Source: Achromobacter kerstersii
GTDB taxonomy: Bacteria > Pseudomonadota > Gammaproteobacteria > Burkholderiales > Burkholderiaceae_B
Assembly (NCBI RefSeq): GCF_902859595.1
Contig: NZ_CADIJQ010000001.1
Span: forward strand, 186,001-250,000
Length of the DNA stretch: 64,000 nucleotides
Reading direction: 5' to 3'
Below, piece by piece: positions 44,594 to 53,592 of the stretch. How positions within the stretch are numbered: position 1 is the stretch's first letter; each line of letters opens with the position of its first letter. A model generated the notes under the pieces. It was not told where the DNA came from and ran no database searches. It saw only the letters and a list, made by a program, of their open reading frames with translations. The position numbers were made by a program, and so were the translations under genes.

Positions 44594-44719
44594 AAATCTA
44601 AGACCAAAGGAAAAACTGAGGCCAAGGGGAAATCTAAAACCAAGTGGAAATCTGAGGCCAAGTGGAAATCTGAGGCCAAGTGGAACACTAAGACAAGGTG
44701 GAAAACTAAGACCAAAGGA
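44594..44719. repeat. Seven 18-bp tandem repeats (AAATCTGAGGCCAAGTGG type)
   Basis: Seven contiguous 18-bp units run without gaps. The two central units (44648-44665 and 44666-44683) are identical, and the outer ones drift (for example AAATCTAAGACCAAAGGA at both ends). On the plus strand a unit reads Lys-Ser-Glu-Ala-Lys-Trp, on the minus strand Phe-Pro-Leu-Gly-Leu-Arg-like. No convincing start codon serves either frame. Confidence 0.92.
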
Positions 44720-44750
44720 AGACCAAAGGAAGGCCAAATGAAGCCTAAAC

Positions 44751-44791
44751 AACACGGGCGGCAAGACCTTTTTGGTCTTGCCGCCCGTGTT
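44751..44791. terminator. Perfect 18-bp-stem hairpin downstream of folE
   Basis: AACACGGGCGGCAAGACC (44751-44768), loop TTTTT, and GGTCTTGCCGCCCGTGTT (44774-44791) form a perfect inverted repeat 23 bases after the folE stop. A long U-run does not follow in either direction, so it may be a terminator, an mRNA 3'-end stabiliser, or both. Confidence 0.75.
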
Positions 44792-44814
44792 GGCGTCTTG
44801 CGGTGATCAGCAGC

Positions 44815-45360
44815 TCAACGGATCAAGCTCAAGAATTCGGCGCGCGTGGAAGGATTTTCGTGGAATTCACCCAGCATCACCGACGTGACCATCGACGAAT
44901 TCTGTTTTTCCACCCCGCGCATCATCATGCACATGTGCTGCGCTTCGATAACGACGGCCACGCCTGCGGCGCCGGTCACCGTCTGCACGGCTTCGGCGAC
45001 CTGGCGGCTCAGGTTTTCCTGGATTTGCAGACGGCGCGCGTACATCTCGACGATGCGGGCAACCTTAGACAAACCCAGCACCTTGCCCGCGGGCAGGTAA
45101 GCCACGTGCGCCTTGCCGATGAACGGCAGCATATGGTGTTCGCACAGCGAGTAGAGCTCGATGTTCTTGACCAGCACGATTTCGCGCGTGTCGGACGTAA
45201 ACAGCGCGCCGTTGACGATTTCATCCAGGTTCTGCGCGTAGCCGCGGCACAGGTGGCGCATGGCCTTGGCCGCACGGGCGGGCGTGTCGGCCAGCCCTTC
45301 GCGAGACGGGTCTTCCCCCAGCGCTTTGAGAATTTCGGTGTAGTTCTTTTCCAATGACAT
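44815..45360 (-). CDS. folE: GTP cyclohydrolase I
   Basis: A 181-residue homodecameric Zn enzyme converting GTP to dihydroneopterin triphosphate, the first step of tetrahydrofolate synthesis. Zn and catalytic residues are visible in [21 protein letters not shown] (Cys-x-x-His-His type) and [15 protein letters not shown] (second Cys), with [19 protein letters not shown] near the start. AGGAGT precedes the ATG. The length is slightly shorter than E. coli FolE (222), as in many proteobacterial forms. Followed by a large hairpin. Confidence 0.95.
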   Translation of the reverse strand: MSLEKNYTEILKALGEDPSREGLADTPARAAKAMRHLCRGYAQNLDEIVNGALFTSDTREIVLVKNIELYSLCEHHMLPFIGKAHVAYLPAGKVLGLSKVARIVEMYARRLQIQENLSRQVAEAVQTVTGAAGVAVVIEAQHMCMMMRGVEKQNSSMVTSVMLGEFHENPSTRAEFLSLIR

Positions 45361-45483
45361 GGGGGACTCCTGGGCAGCGCGCGTATCGTGGCGTGTTGTT
45401 GTGTCGTGTCGCGTCCGGGACGCGGGAATGGAGGCAAGTCTACCGCAGGGCGGGCGACGGGGCAGGCAGCGGGCGGTCTGGGA

Positions 45484-46140
45484 CTACACCCCCCGGTTCT
45501 CCACGGCGTACTTGATCAGCTCGGCCTGGCCGTCGATGCCCAGTTTGCGTTTGATATTCAGGCGATGGGTTTCAACCGTGCGCACCGACAAGCCCAGCGT
45601 GTGGGCGATCTGCTTGTTGGCCTGGCCGCTGGCGATGTGGCGCAGCACATCGCGTTCACGCTGGGTCAGCAAGGTGGCCGGCGCGCTTGCCGACGACAGC
45701 CGCACCGCCGCCGCCGCGCTGAAATAACTGCGCCCCTCCATCACCGCGCTGATCGCCGTGATGATCTCTTCGGCCGGCTCGTCCTTCAACAGATAACCCC
45801 GGGCGCCGGCCTTGACGGCTTGCACCATGTATTCCGGGTTGTCGTGCATGGACAGCACCAGCACGGCAATTTGCGGATAGCGTTCATGCAGTTGCGCCGT
45901 CAGCTCCAGCCCGCCCACGCCGGGCATGTTCAAGTCCATCAACACCAGATGGGGCAGGGTGTCGCCCTGCGGGTCTTCGGCGTGGCAGCTGGCCAGGAAG
46001 GCGAGCGCGGCGGCGGCGTTGCCCGCTTCGCCCACGACCCGCAGGCGCGGCACGGTTTCCAGGCGCAGGCGCAGGCCGTCACGCACCAGGGGGTGATCGT
46101 CGATCAGCAGGAGTCGGATGGCGTCGGGGGTGTCGTTCAT
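45484..46140 (-). CDS. NarL/LuxR-family response regulator
   Basis: A 218-residue regulator: receiver domain (IDDHPLVRDGL, phosphoacceptor Asp in LVLMDLNMPGV, Lys in YLLKDEP) and a LuxR helix-turn-helix (LLTQRERDVLRHIASGQANKQIAHTLGLSVRTVETHRLNIKRKLGI). It overlaps its kinase gene by 4 bp (ATGA). Together they lie divergent from cstA, so cstA is the most likely target. Confidence 0.93.
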   Translation of the reverse strand: MNDTPDAIRLLLIDDHPLVRDGLRLRLETVPRLRVVGEAGNAAAALAFLASCHAEDPQGDTLPHLVLMDLNMPGVGGLELTAQLHERYPQIAVLVLSMHDNPEYMVQAVKAGARGYLLKDEPAEEIITAISAVMEGRSYFSAAAAVRLSSASAPATLLTQRERDVLRHIASGQANKQIAHTLGLSVRTVETHRLNIKRKLGIDGQAELIKYAVENRGV

Positions 46141-47558
46141 GCTTGGGTCGTCGCGGTAGGGGCGGCTGCGCCGGGCAGGGGCAGCCAGGCTTGCAAGGTG
46201 GTGCCTTGGGCGCTGGAATGAAAACTCAGGTTGCCCGATAGGGCGTTCATGCGTTCGCGCATATTGCGCAGGCCGATGCCGCGCCGGGGGTCCTGCTGGA
46301 CCTCGGCGTAGTCAAAGCCACGGCCATCGTCCGAAATGGTCAGGCGCAGGTCTTGCGCGCTGTAGGCCAGCGTCATCTCGGCGCGCGAGGCGCCCGCGTG
46401 GCGCATCACATTGGTCAACGCTTCCTGGGTGACGCGGAACAGCGCCGTGGCGTAGGCGTCGGGCAGCTTGACCGGCTGGCCGGTGGTGTGCAGCCGCACG
46501 GCCAGGGGCGGCGCGCCATCGGGGCTGGGGATGGCGAACTCGCGGCCCAGGTGTTCCAGGGCAGCGGGCAGGCCCAGATCATCAAGCAGCGTCGGGCGCA
46601 GGTTGTGCGAGATGCGCCGCACTTCGCCCACGGCGGTATTCAAGCGGTCCAGCGCGCCACCCAGCGGCTTATCAATATGGGCCAACGTTTGCGGATCGCC
46701 GGGCAACGCCTGCCGCACCCGTTCGCGCGACGCCTCCAGCGACAGCTTGATCGACACCAGCACCTGGCTGATGCCGTCGTGCAATTCACGCGACAGCCGT
46801 GCGCGCTCCTCTTCCTGCGAGCGCACCAGCTGCTGGGCCATCAGCCGCAGCTTGGCGTCGGACTGGCGGTGGTCGCTGATGTTCAGCGCCAGGCCGCAGG
46901 CGGCCACGCCCAGGATGGACACGGCGGCAATGCCTGCCACCCAGGCGAACATGCTGCGAATGTTGGCCTGCGCGGCGGCGTCGATGCGCACCAGCGCCTG
47001 CTCCACGTCGTCCAGATAGATGCCGGTGCCCAGCATCCAGCCCCAACGGTCCAGCACCACCACGTAGCCGAGCTTTTCCACGGTCTGATGGGTAGAGGGC
47101 TTTTCCCACAGGTAATGCACCACTTCGCCTTGCTGGCCGCCGCGCCGGGCCGCCGTCAACAGGTTCTGGATGACGGCCTGGCCGCGTGTGTCGCGCAAGT
47201 CCCAGAGGTCTTGCCCGACCAGTTCGGGCTGGCGCGGGTGCATCAGGTTCTTGCCGTGCAGGTCGTAGACGAAAAAGTAGCCGTCGTGGCCGAACTCCAT
47301 CTGCGCCAATAGATCCAGCGCCCGTTGCCGGGTGGCTTCGTCGTCGCCCGCCGCCTGCAAGGGGGCCACCGCGCTGTAGGCCAGGCTGACGTAGTGGCGC
47401 AGCTCGCTTTCCTTGCTGGCCAGCCAGGCGCTTTCGACAACCTGCTTTTCGCGCTGGGCCAGTTGCAGGCCCTGCACGTAGACGGCCACCGTGATGGCGG
47501 CCACGGCCACCAGCAAAGGCACCGCGGCAAGCAGCAGGATTTTCAGTCGGAGCTTCAT
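46137..47558 (-). CDS. Sensor histidine kinase with Cache domain, NarX/DesK-type
   Basis: A 473-residue inner-membrane kinase: TM1 (8-29), a periplasmic sCache_2 domain (about 35-195, with MEFGHDGYFFVYDLHGKNLMHP and GWMLGTGIYLDDVE), TM2 (about 200-225), a HisKA_3 dimerisation region with the phospho-His in EEERARLSRELHDGISQ, and an ATPase domain (LTNVMRHAGA, ISDDGRGFD, GIGLRNMRERM). sCache domains of this type bind small carboxylates such as pyruvate or acetate. Given the divergent cstA, a pyruvate-sensing role analogous to BtsSR is a reasonable inference. Confidence 0.92.
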   Translation of the reverse strand: MKLRLKILLLAAVPLLVAVAAITVAVYVQGLQLAQREKQVVESAWLASKESELRHYVSLAYSAVAPLQAAGDDEATRQRALDLLAQMEFGHDGYFFVYDLHGKNLMHPRQPELVGQDLWDLRDTRGQAVIQNLLTAARRGGQQGEVVHYLWEKPSTHQTVEKLGYVVVLDRWGWMLGTGIYLDDVEQALVRIDAAAQANIRSMFAWVAGIAAVSILGVAACGLALNISDHRQSDAKLRLMAQQLVRSQEEERARLSRELHDGISQVLVSIKLSLEASRERVRQALPGDPQTLAHIDKPLGGALDRLNTAVGEVRRISHNLRPTLLDDLGLPAALEHLGREFAIPSPDGAPPLAVRLHTTGQPVKLPDAYATALFRVTQEALTNVMRHAGASRAEMTLAYSAQDLRLTISDDGRGFDYAEVQQDPRRGIGLRNMRERMNALSGNLSFHSSAQGTTLQAWLPLPGAAAPTATTQA

Positions 47559-47674
47559 GGCGTGGGATTCAGCCCGGATGGAGATTGGTGCGATGCACCA
47601 AGCCGCGTCCCCTAGGGGGAAACGGGATTCATGACGACGATTTTACGATTCCCACAGGAATATGCTGCGGCGCA

Positions 47675-47706
47675 TTGCGTAGTAACACGTACGCGGTTTG
47701 CGTAGT
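47675..47706. promoter_or_regulatory. Direct repeat TTGCGTAGT x2 between the kinase gene and cstA
   Basis: TTGCGTAGT occurs at 47675-47683 and again at 47698-47706, 23 bp apart (about two helical turns), in the divergent control region. This spacing suits a response-regulator dimer pair and could be the binding site of the neighbouring NarL-type regulator. Otherwise the 313-bp gap 47559-47871 shows only the cstA ribosome site. Confidence 0.4.
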
Positions 47707-47871
47707 TCCGCGCTTGTTGGCCCCGGAGCAAAACGAAATACTAACGCCCGCGTCCATTGGACGCAGCGCGGACGCTTGCGCGCCCGCCACCCCACAACAA
47801 TGAGTCTGCCTTCCGCGAGACGAAAAAAGCGTTTCACGCCACAAGCATGGCGGGAGGCAAGAGGAGCACTT

Positions 47872-49953
47872 ATGCAAACCAGCAGTAAGGGACTGGGTCA
47901 GCACCTGGTCTGGCTGGCGGTTGCGGTACTGGGCGCGTTTGCGCTGGGCACCGTGGCGCTGGCCAGAGGGGAGACCATCAACGCGCTATGGGTGGTGATT
48001 GCCGCCGTGTGCGTCTATTTGATCGCATACCGCTATTACAGCCGCTTCATCGCAAAAAATGTCTTCCAGCTGGATGCCTCGCGCATGACGCCGGCCTGGA
48101 AGCACAACGATGGTCTGGACTATGTGCCGACCAACAAGCACGTGCTGTTCGGCCACCACTTTGCCGCCATCGCCGGCGCCGGCCCGCTGGTTGGCCCGGT
48201 GCTTGCCGCGCAGATGGGTTATCTGCCGGGCATGCTGTGGATTCTGGCGGGCGTGGTGTTCGCCGGCGCCGTGCAGGACTTCACGATTCTTTTCATCTCG
48301 ACCCGCCGCGACGGCCGTTCGCTGGGCGATCTGGTCAAGTCCGAGCTGGGCAAGATCCCCGGTGTGATCGCGCTGTTTGGCGCTTTCATGATCATGGTGA
48401 TCATTCTGGCCGTTCTGGCGCTGATCGTGGTGAAGGCGCTGACGCATTCGCCGTGGGGCACCTTCACGGTGGCCGCCACCATTCCCATCGCGCTGTTCAT
48501 GGGCGTGTACCTGCGCTACATCCGTCCGGGCAAGATCGGTGAAGTGTCCATCATCGGTTTCGTGGGCCTGATGGCCGCCATCACGTTCGGCCAGGACGTG
48601 GCCGCGCACCCGGTGCTGGGCCCGATGTTCGACTTCGACGGCAAGGGCCTGACCTGGATTCTGATCGTCTACGGTTTCATCGCCGCCGTGCTGCCCGTGT
48701 GGCTGCTGCTGGCTCCGCGCGACTACCTGTCGACCTTTCTGAAGATCGGCACGATCCTGGGTCTGGCGATCGGTATCGTGGTCGTGGCGCCGGAACTGAA
48801 GATGCCCGCGCTGACGCAGTTCGTGGACGGCACCGGCCCGGTGTGGTCGGGCAACCTGTTCCCGTTCCTGTTCATCACCATCGCCTGCGGTGCGGTGTCG
48901 GGCTTCCATGCGCTGATCTCGTCGGGCACCACGCCCAAGCTCATCGAAAACGAAACCCAGGCCCGCTATATCGGTTACGGCGGCATGCTGATGGAATCGT
49001 TTGTGGCCATCATGGCGCTGGTGGCGGCTTGCGTGATCGAGCCGGGCATCTACTACGCCATGAACAGCCCGGCCGCCGTCATTGGCACCACGCCGGACCA
49101 GGTGGCGCAAGTCGTGTCCAGCTGGGGCTTTGTGGTCACGCCGCAAGACCTGATCCAGACGGCCAAGGACGTGGGCGAAAGCACCATCATTTCGCGTGCG
49201 GGCGGCGCGCCGACGCTGGCCGTCGGCATGGCGCACATCTTGCATCAGGCCATTGGCGGCCCGGGCATGATGGCGTTCTGGTACCACTTCGCCATTCTGT
49301 TCGAAGCGCTCTTCATCCTGACCGCCGTGGACGCGGGCACGCGCGCCGGCCGCTTCATGCTGCAAGACCTGCTGGGCACCTTCGCCCCGTCGCTCAAGCG
49401 CACCGATTCGCTGCCCGCCAACCTGATCGCCACCGCCTTGTGCGTGGCGGCCTGGGGCTACTTCCTGTACCAAGGCGTGGTCGACCCGCTGGGCGGCATC
49501 AACACCTTGTGGCCGCTGTTCGGCATCGCCAACCAGATGCTCGCCGCGATTGCGCTGACGCTGGGTACGGTCGTGCTGTTCAAGATGAAGCGCGACCGCT
49601 ACGCCTGGGTCACGATCCTGCCGACGCTGTGGCTGCTGGCATGCACGTTGACCGCTGGCTGGCAGAAGCTGTTTGACGCCGACCCGCGCGTCAGCTTCCT
49701 GGCTCACGCCAACAAGTACAACGCGGCCATTGACCAAGGCCAGGTGCTGGCGCCAGCCAAGTCGCTGACCGAGATGGGCCGCGTCGTGATGAACGACTAC
49801 ATCAACGCCGGCTTGTGCGCGATCTTCATGTTCGTCGTGGTCAGCATCGTGGTGTTCGGCGTGAAATCGGTGCGGCGCGCCCGCGCCGAGAACAAGCCGA
49901 CCTCGCGCGAGACGCCGTACGAGCCCCTGCCCATGCCGGCAGGCGCGGACTGA
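47872..49953 (+). CDS. cstA: Carbon starvation protein A, pyruvate/peptide transporter
   Basis: A 693-residue membrane protein with many helices. CstA landmarks: YRYYSRFIAKNVFQLD, PTNKHVLFGHHFAAIAGAGPLVGPVLAAQMGY, DFTILFISTRRDGRSLGDLV, SGFHALISSGTTPKLIENE and GIANQMLAAIALTLGTVVLF. Members (CstA, BtsT) import pyruvate, and some peptides. The ATG at 47872 follows GAGGAG; the open frame begins at 47698 but the extra residues have no counterpart. The next gene is ybdD, its usual partner. Confidence 0.94.
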   Translation: MQTSSKGLGQHLVWLAVAVLGAFALGTVALARGETINALWVVIAAVCVYLIAYRYYSRFIAKNVFQLDASRMTPAWKHNDGLDYVPTNKHVLFGHHFAAIAGAGPLVGPVLAAQMGYLPGMLWILAGVVFAGAVQDFTILFISTRRDGRSLGDLVKSELGKIPGVIALFGAFMIMVIILAVLALIVVKALTHSPWGTFTVAATIPIALFMGVYLRYIRPGKIGEVSIIGFVGLMAAITFGQDVAAHPVLGPMFDFDGKGLTWILIVYGFIAAVLPVWLLLAPRDYLSTFLKIGTILGLAIGIVVVAPELKMPALTQFVDGTGPVWSGNLFPFLFITIACGAVSGFHALISSGTTPKLIENETQARYIGYGGMLMESFVAIMALVAACVIEPGIYYAMNSPAAVIGTTPDQVAQVVSSWGFVVTPQDLIQTAKDVGESTIISRAGGAPTLAVGMAHILHQAIGGPGMMAFWYHFAILFEALFILTAVDAGTRAGRFMLQDLLGTFAPSLKRTDSLPANLIATALCVAAWGYFLYQGVVDPLGGINTLWPLFGIANQMLAAIALTLGTVVLFKMKRDRYAWVTILPTLWLLACTLTAGWQKLFDADPRVSFLAHANKYNAAIDQGQVLAPAKSLTEMGRVVMNDYINAGLCAIFMFVVVSIVVFGVKSVRRARAENKPTSRETPYEPLPMPAGAD

Positions 49954-49969
49954 CCCCGGGAGGCGCCGC

Positions 49970-50182
49970 ATGCTGTTTACCAACATGAGTTCGGCAGCCG
50001 GCGCCGCTGGCCGTTACCTGGGGCAGACGCTCCGGCTGATGGTCGGCGTGCCGGATTACGAAACGTATGTCGAGCATATGCGGCGTACCCATCCTGATCA
50101 GGAGCCGATGACTTACGAGGCATTCTTCCGCGAGCGCCAGGACGCGCGCTACGGCGGAAAGAAACGGATCGGCTGCTGCTGA
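49970..50182 (+). CDS. ybdD: YbdD/YjiX family small protein
   Basis: A 70-residue protein (DUF466) that nearly always follows cstA/btsT. Features: RYLGQTLRLMVGVPDYETYVEHMRRTHPDQEPMTYEAFFRERQDARYGG and the Cys-Cys C-terminus. It probably assists CstA function. It lies 16 bp after the cstA stop and is followed at once by a strong terminator. Confidence 0.92.
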   Translation: MLFTNMSSAAGAAGRYLGQTLRLMVGVPDYETYVEHMRRTHPDQEPMTYEAFFRERQDARYGGKKRIGCC

Positions 50183-50190
50183 TGACCATG

Positions 50191-50220
50191 AAAAAGCCAC
50201 CGGGAACGGTGGCTTTTTTT
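50191..50220 (+). terminator. Intrinsic terminator after ybdD
   Basis: AAAAAGCCACC pairs with GGTGGCTTTTT around a GGGAAC loop and is followed by TTTTTTT. It is 8 bases after the ybdD stop. The A-tract on the other side makes it bidirectional, so it also serves the convergent MFS gene. Confidence 0.95.
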
Positions 50221-50248
50221 GTGGGAATTTTTTGTCACCCCCGCGGCA

Positions 50249-51418
50249 TCACCCCCGCCGCAATCTCTCCGCAAACAGCACCAGCGGAACTGCGCATACC
50301 GCACACATCGCCATCATCATGAAGCCGCCCGGCGCGTAGCTGCGATACAGCGCGCCGCCCAGCTGAATGCTGGCGAACATGAACACGCCGCCGGACAGCA
50401 GCGCATACAGCGCGATCGCCGACGTCTTGCACGCGGCCGGCACGTGGCGCGTGATGTACCACATGATGGCGGCGTTGTTGCCCGCCAGCGTGAAGCATTG
50501 CAGCAGTTGCAGCGCGGCGATCCAGGCGGGGTCCGTGGTGGCCGACAGGCCCGCCCATCGGATGGCCGTCATCACCGCCGACGCCAAGATCAGCCACTGC
50601 GCGCCCGTGCGAGCCAGGATCTTCGGCGCCAGGAAAAAGAACAGCACTTCGCTGCTGACGCCCACCACCCACAGCAGGGAAATCAGCGCGGTGGACAGGC
50701 CGCTGGCCGTCCAGTAAAGCGTGGAATACGAATACAGAAAGCCGTTGCTGGCCTGCACCAGCGAGGCCGCGGCGATGCACAGCAGCAGCGGGCGGTCGCG
50801 CAGCACTTCCCGCATGGGCAAGCGCACGCGTTCTACCGGCGCGTCGTCCGCGGCAGGGCGCGCGGCCTGCGGCAGCAGCCGCACGCAGGCCAGGCAGGCG
50901 ATGATCAGCAGGATCGACAGCCACATGACCCAGTTGGTGTCGAACGTCTTGATCAGATAGCCGCCCGCAACGGTGACCACCGCAAAGCCCAGCGACCCGC
51001 ACGCCCGCATGATGGTGTAGGAATTGCCCTGCGTACGGCCGCTGGCGATCGCCATGCGGTCCATCAGCGGCAACACGGCGGGAAACACGGCGTTCAACAG
51101 CAGCGTGATCGCCAGCAGCCACGCCGGCGTCTGAGAAAACGGGTAGCAGACAAACAGCACCAGCGACGCCGCCAGCCCCGAAGCAATCAGCGCATGGGCA
51201 CGGCCCGTCTGGTCGGCCACATGCGCCACGACGGGCGTCGACAGAATTTTGGGCAGGAAAGACGTGGCGACGATCAGCCCGATGGTGGCGGGGTCCAGCC
51301 CACGGCTGGCGAACCAAAGGGGTAGAAAGGGAATGCTGACTCCCTGCAAGCCGTAATACAGGAAGTAGAACCCGTGCAACGCAATGGCGCCTTGTCTGGC
51401 GTCGGGATTGCCGCGCAT
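50249..51418 (-). CDS. MFS transporter, 3-phenylpropionate-transporter-like (HcaT type)
   Basis: A 389-residue, 12-helix transporter of the MFS_1-like group that includes HcaT and LacY relatives. The N-terminus GFYFLYYGLQGVSIPFLPLWFASRGL and the loop HVADQTGRAHALIASG are typical. The start at 51418 (MRGNPDARQGAIALHGF) fits the family; the longer frame to 51526 adds a soluble leader. Substrates of this group include aromatic acids and nucleosides; the true one is unknown. Confidence 0.82.
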   Translation of the reverse strand: MRGNPDARQGAIALHGFYFLYYGLQGVSIPFLPLWFASRGLDPATIGLIVATSFLPKILSTPVVAHVADQTGRAHALIASGLAASLVLFVCYPFSQTPAWLLAITLLLNAVFPAVLPLMDRMAIASGRTQGNSYTIMRACGSLGFAVVTVAGGYLIKTFDTNWVMWLSILLIIACLACVRLLPQAARPAADDAPVERVRLPMREVLRDRPLLLCIAAASLVQASNGFLYSYSTLYWTASGLSTALISLLWVVGVSSEVLFFFLAPKILARTGAQWLILASAVMTAIRWAGLSATTDPAWIAALQLLQCFTLAGNNAAIMWYITRHVPAACKTSAIALYALLSGGVFMFASIQLGGALYRSYAPGGFMMMAMCAVCAVPLVLFAERLRRG

Positions 51419-51526
51419 AGCGATGAGTGAATCTGGCTGAGACGAAGCGCCGTAGGATACTCCTTTGCGGGGGGGCGTTCGGATGCCTGGATGAGCGCGC
51501 AGGGCGCCCCAGCTCAAAGCCCCCAT

Positions 51527-51559
51527 TTATTCCATTCCAGACTTATTCCATGAAAATTA
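51527..51559 (+). promoter_or_regulatory. Regulatory motif TTATTCC x2 + ATGAAAATTA before the enoyl-CoA hydratase gene
   Basis: TTATTCC occurs at 51527-51533 and 51543-51549, directly followed by ATGAAAATTA (51550-51559). The same ATGAAAATTA, next to the inverted GGAATAA, recurs upstream of the Bug receptor gene at 54514-54534. Shared elements at two promoters flanking a LysR gene suggest a common regulator. Confidence 0.5.
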
Positions 51560-51622
51560 CTTGTTTGTTGTGATCAAACCTCGCCATTAGCATCGGTAGT
51601 CACACCTCAAGCTGGAGCTTCC

Positions 51623-52417
51623 ATGACTGCGCCCATTCCTTCTTTTTCTCACGCTCGCGTCACGCGCGATGAGCGTGGCGTCTATACCTTGCAGATTCAC
51701 GACGCCAAGAGCCTGAACATTCTGGCGTCGGCGGTCACACTCAGTTTGATCGACGCGGCGCGCTGGATCGCAGCGCAAGAGGACGCCCGCGCCGTGGTCG
51801 TCCGGGGGACGGGCGACAGGGCTTTCGTAGGCGGCGCCAATATCTATGAGATGGCCGAGCTTGATCCCCAGGGCGCGCGCGCCTTCATCACGCGGTTGCG
51901 CGATCTTTGCGAGGCCGTGGCCGCCATTCCGGTGCCCACTATTGCGCGTCTGCCGGGCTTTTGTCTGGGCGCGGGCATGGAGCTGGCGGCAGCCTGCGAC
52001 ATCCGGCTGGCGTCGGCGGACGCCGTGTTTGGCATGCCGGAAGTGCGCGTCGGCATTCCGTCGGTGATTCACGCCGTGCTGTTGCCGGCGCTGATCGGAC
52101 CTGGCCCGACCAATTGGCTGCTGCTCACCGGCGAGACGGTGGATGCGGCCCAGGCAAAGCAATGGGGCTTCCTGGAATTCGTTTGCGAGACGGGCGAACT
52201 GGATGCGCTAGTGGAACGCACGGTAGCGCCGATTGCGGCCAGCGGGCCGCGCGCGGTGCGTTCGCAAAAGGCGCTGCTGCGCTACTGGCGCGAATCAACC
52301 ATCGAAGCCGGGCTGGACCGCAGCGTGGACGCCTTCGGTGACGCCTTCACCACCGACGAGCCGCGCCGCTACATGGAGCCTTTCCTGACGCGCAAGCAGC
52401 ACGGGGAGCCCAAGTAA
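51623..52417 (+). CDS. Enoyl-CoA hydratase/isomerase family protein
   Basis: A 264-residue crotonase-fold enzyme. The oxyanion-hole/active-site stretch VPTIARLPGFCLGAGMELAAACDIRLAS and the second catalytic Glu region GMPEVRVGIPSVIHAVLLP are intact. It would hydrate a 2-enoyl-CoA or process another acyl-CoA. Its stop shares a base with the start of the CoA transferase gene (TAATG), so the two work together on one acyl-CoA. Physiological substrate unknown. Confidence 0.87.
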   Translation: MTAPIPSFSHARVTRDERGVYTLQIHDAKSLNILASAVTLSLIDAARWIAAQEDARAVVVRGTGDRAFVGGANIYEMAELDPQGARAFITRLRDLCEAVAAIPVPTIARLPGFCLGAGMELAAACDIRLASADAVFGMPEVRVGIPSVIHAVLLPALIGPGPTNWLLLTGETVDAAQAKQWGFLEFVCETGELDALVERTVAPIAASGPRAVRSQKALLRYWRESTIEAGLDRSVDAFGDAFTTDEPRRYMEPFLTRKQHGEPK

Positions 52418-53553
52418 TGGCAGGTCCGCTCCAGGGCGTGCGCATCATCGACATGACCTCTGTGGCGATGGGGCCGTACGCCACGCAGATTTTGGCCGAC
52501 ATGGGCGCCGAGGTCATCAAGGTCGAGGCGCCCGAGGGGGACGTGTTTCGCACGTCGGCCCCGGCCGCGCATGCCGGGATGGGGCCTGCCTATCTCAACC
52601 TGAATCGCAACAAATACAGCGTGACGCTGGACGCCAAGACGCCGGCCGATCGCGAAACCCTGCTGCGCCTGATCGACGGGGCCGATGTCTTCGTATCGAA
52701 CGTGCGTCCGGCAGCGCTGGCGCGGTTGGGGCTGGACGCGGACTCGCTGTGCGCACGCAACGCCCGGCTGATCCATTGTTCAGCGGTAGGCTTTGGCCAA
52801 AACGGCCCATACGCCGCGCGCCCCGCGTTCGACGACATCATCCAGGCCATGAGCGGGCTGGCGGATCTGCAAGGCCGCAACAGCGGCGCGCCCGCGTATG
52901 TGAACACCATTCTTGCCGACAAGGTGGCGGGGCTGACGCTGGCCTACGCCATCCCGATGGCGTTGTACGAGCGAGAGCGTTCGGGGCAGGGGCAGGCCAT
53001 CGAGGTCCCCATGTTTGAAACGCTGGTGTCGTTCACGCTGGTCGAGCACCTGAGCGGCCACAGCTTTGTTCCGCCGCTTGGCCCCATGGGCTACAGCCGC
53101 GTGCTGTCGCCACAGCGCCGGCCCTACCGCACGCAGGATGGCTACCTGGCGCTGCTGCCGTATACCGACGCCCAATGGCGGCGTTTCTTCGCGCTGGCTC
53201 AGCGCCCCGATCTGGCGGCGGATGCGCGCTATGCCGACGCCGCGTCGCGCGCGCGCCATTTCGACGCGCTCTATCAGGATTTGGCTGACATCGTCGCCTT
53301 GCAAGGCACTGAGCAGTGGCTGGCGCTGCTGGCGGATGCCGATATTCCGCATTCGCGCGTCAATACGCCCGAAGCCCTGTTTGACGACCCGCACTTGCAG
53401 GCGACCGGATTTTTCCAGCGCGTGGACCATCCCAGCGAAGGGCCGTTGATGGCTTGCGGTATCCCCGTGCGCTTCTCGCGTACGCCAGGTGAAATCAGCC
53501 GGCAAGCCCCGCGCCAGGACGCCGATCGCGATATGCTCGTGCCTGCGCGCTAA
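52417..53553 (+). CDS. Family III CoA transferase (CaiB/BaiF)
   Basis: A 378-residue CoA transferase: LQGVRIIDMTSVAMGPYATQILADMGAEVIKVEAPEGD at the start, VGFGQNGPYAARPAFDDIIQAMSGL with the catalytic Asp, and the C-terminal DADIPHSRVNTPEALFDDPHL. It activates a carboxylic acid by CoA transfer, feeding the adjacent enoyl-CoA hydratase. Normal length for the family, unlike the tandem form at 13 kb. Confidence 0.9.
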   Translation: MAGPLQGVRIIDMTSVAMGPYATQILADMGAEVIKVEAPEGDVFRTSAPAAHAGMGPAYLNLNRNKYSVTLDAKTPADRETLLRLIDGADVFVSNVRPAALARLGLDADSLCARNARLIHCSAVGFGQNGPYAARPAFDDIIQAMSGLADLQGRNSGAPAYVNTILADKVAGLTLAYAIPMALYERERSGQGQAIEVPMFETLVSFTLVEHLSGHSFVPPLGPMGYSRVLSPQRRPYRTQDGYLALLPYTDAQWRRFFALAQRPDLAADARYADAASRARHFDALYQDLADIVALQGTEQWLALLADADIPHSRVNTPEALFDDPHLQATGFFQRVDHPSEGPLMACGIPVRFSRTPGEISRQAPRQDADRDMLVPAR

Positions 53554-53592
53554 GGCCGGCATGGCCGGCGGCGCCCCGCGGCGACTTCGACC

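Larger units (their letters stand above)
43974..44814. other. Long region without a confident gene
   Basis: This 841-bp gap is less GC-rich than its neighbours. It holds a minus-strand terminator (44149-44183), an 18-bp tandem-repeat array (44594-44719) and a large hairpin next to folE (44751-44791). Weak open frames exist (minus 44079-44438, which runs through the terminator, and minus 44510-44764, which is the repeat itself read as FPLGLR units from a TTG), but none has recognisable homology or a good start. Confidence 0.55.

Noticed and set aside
44510-44764. 84-residue minus-strand frame with FPLGLR repeats
   Set aside because: It starts at a TTG inside the folE hairpin and its sequence is simply the 18-bp repeat translated. 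Kept as a repeat, not a gene.
47986-49986. 666-codon minus-strand open frame opposite cstA
   Set aside because: Composition is His/Arg/Gln-rich and lacks any recognisable domain; cstA on the other strand is unambiguous.
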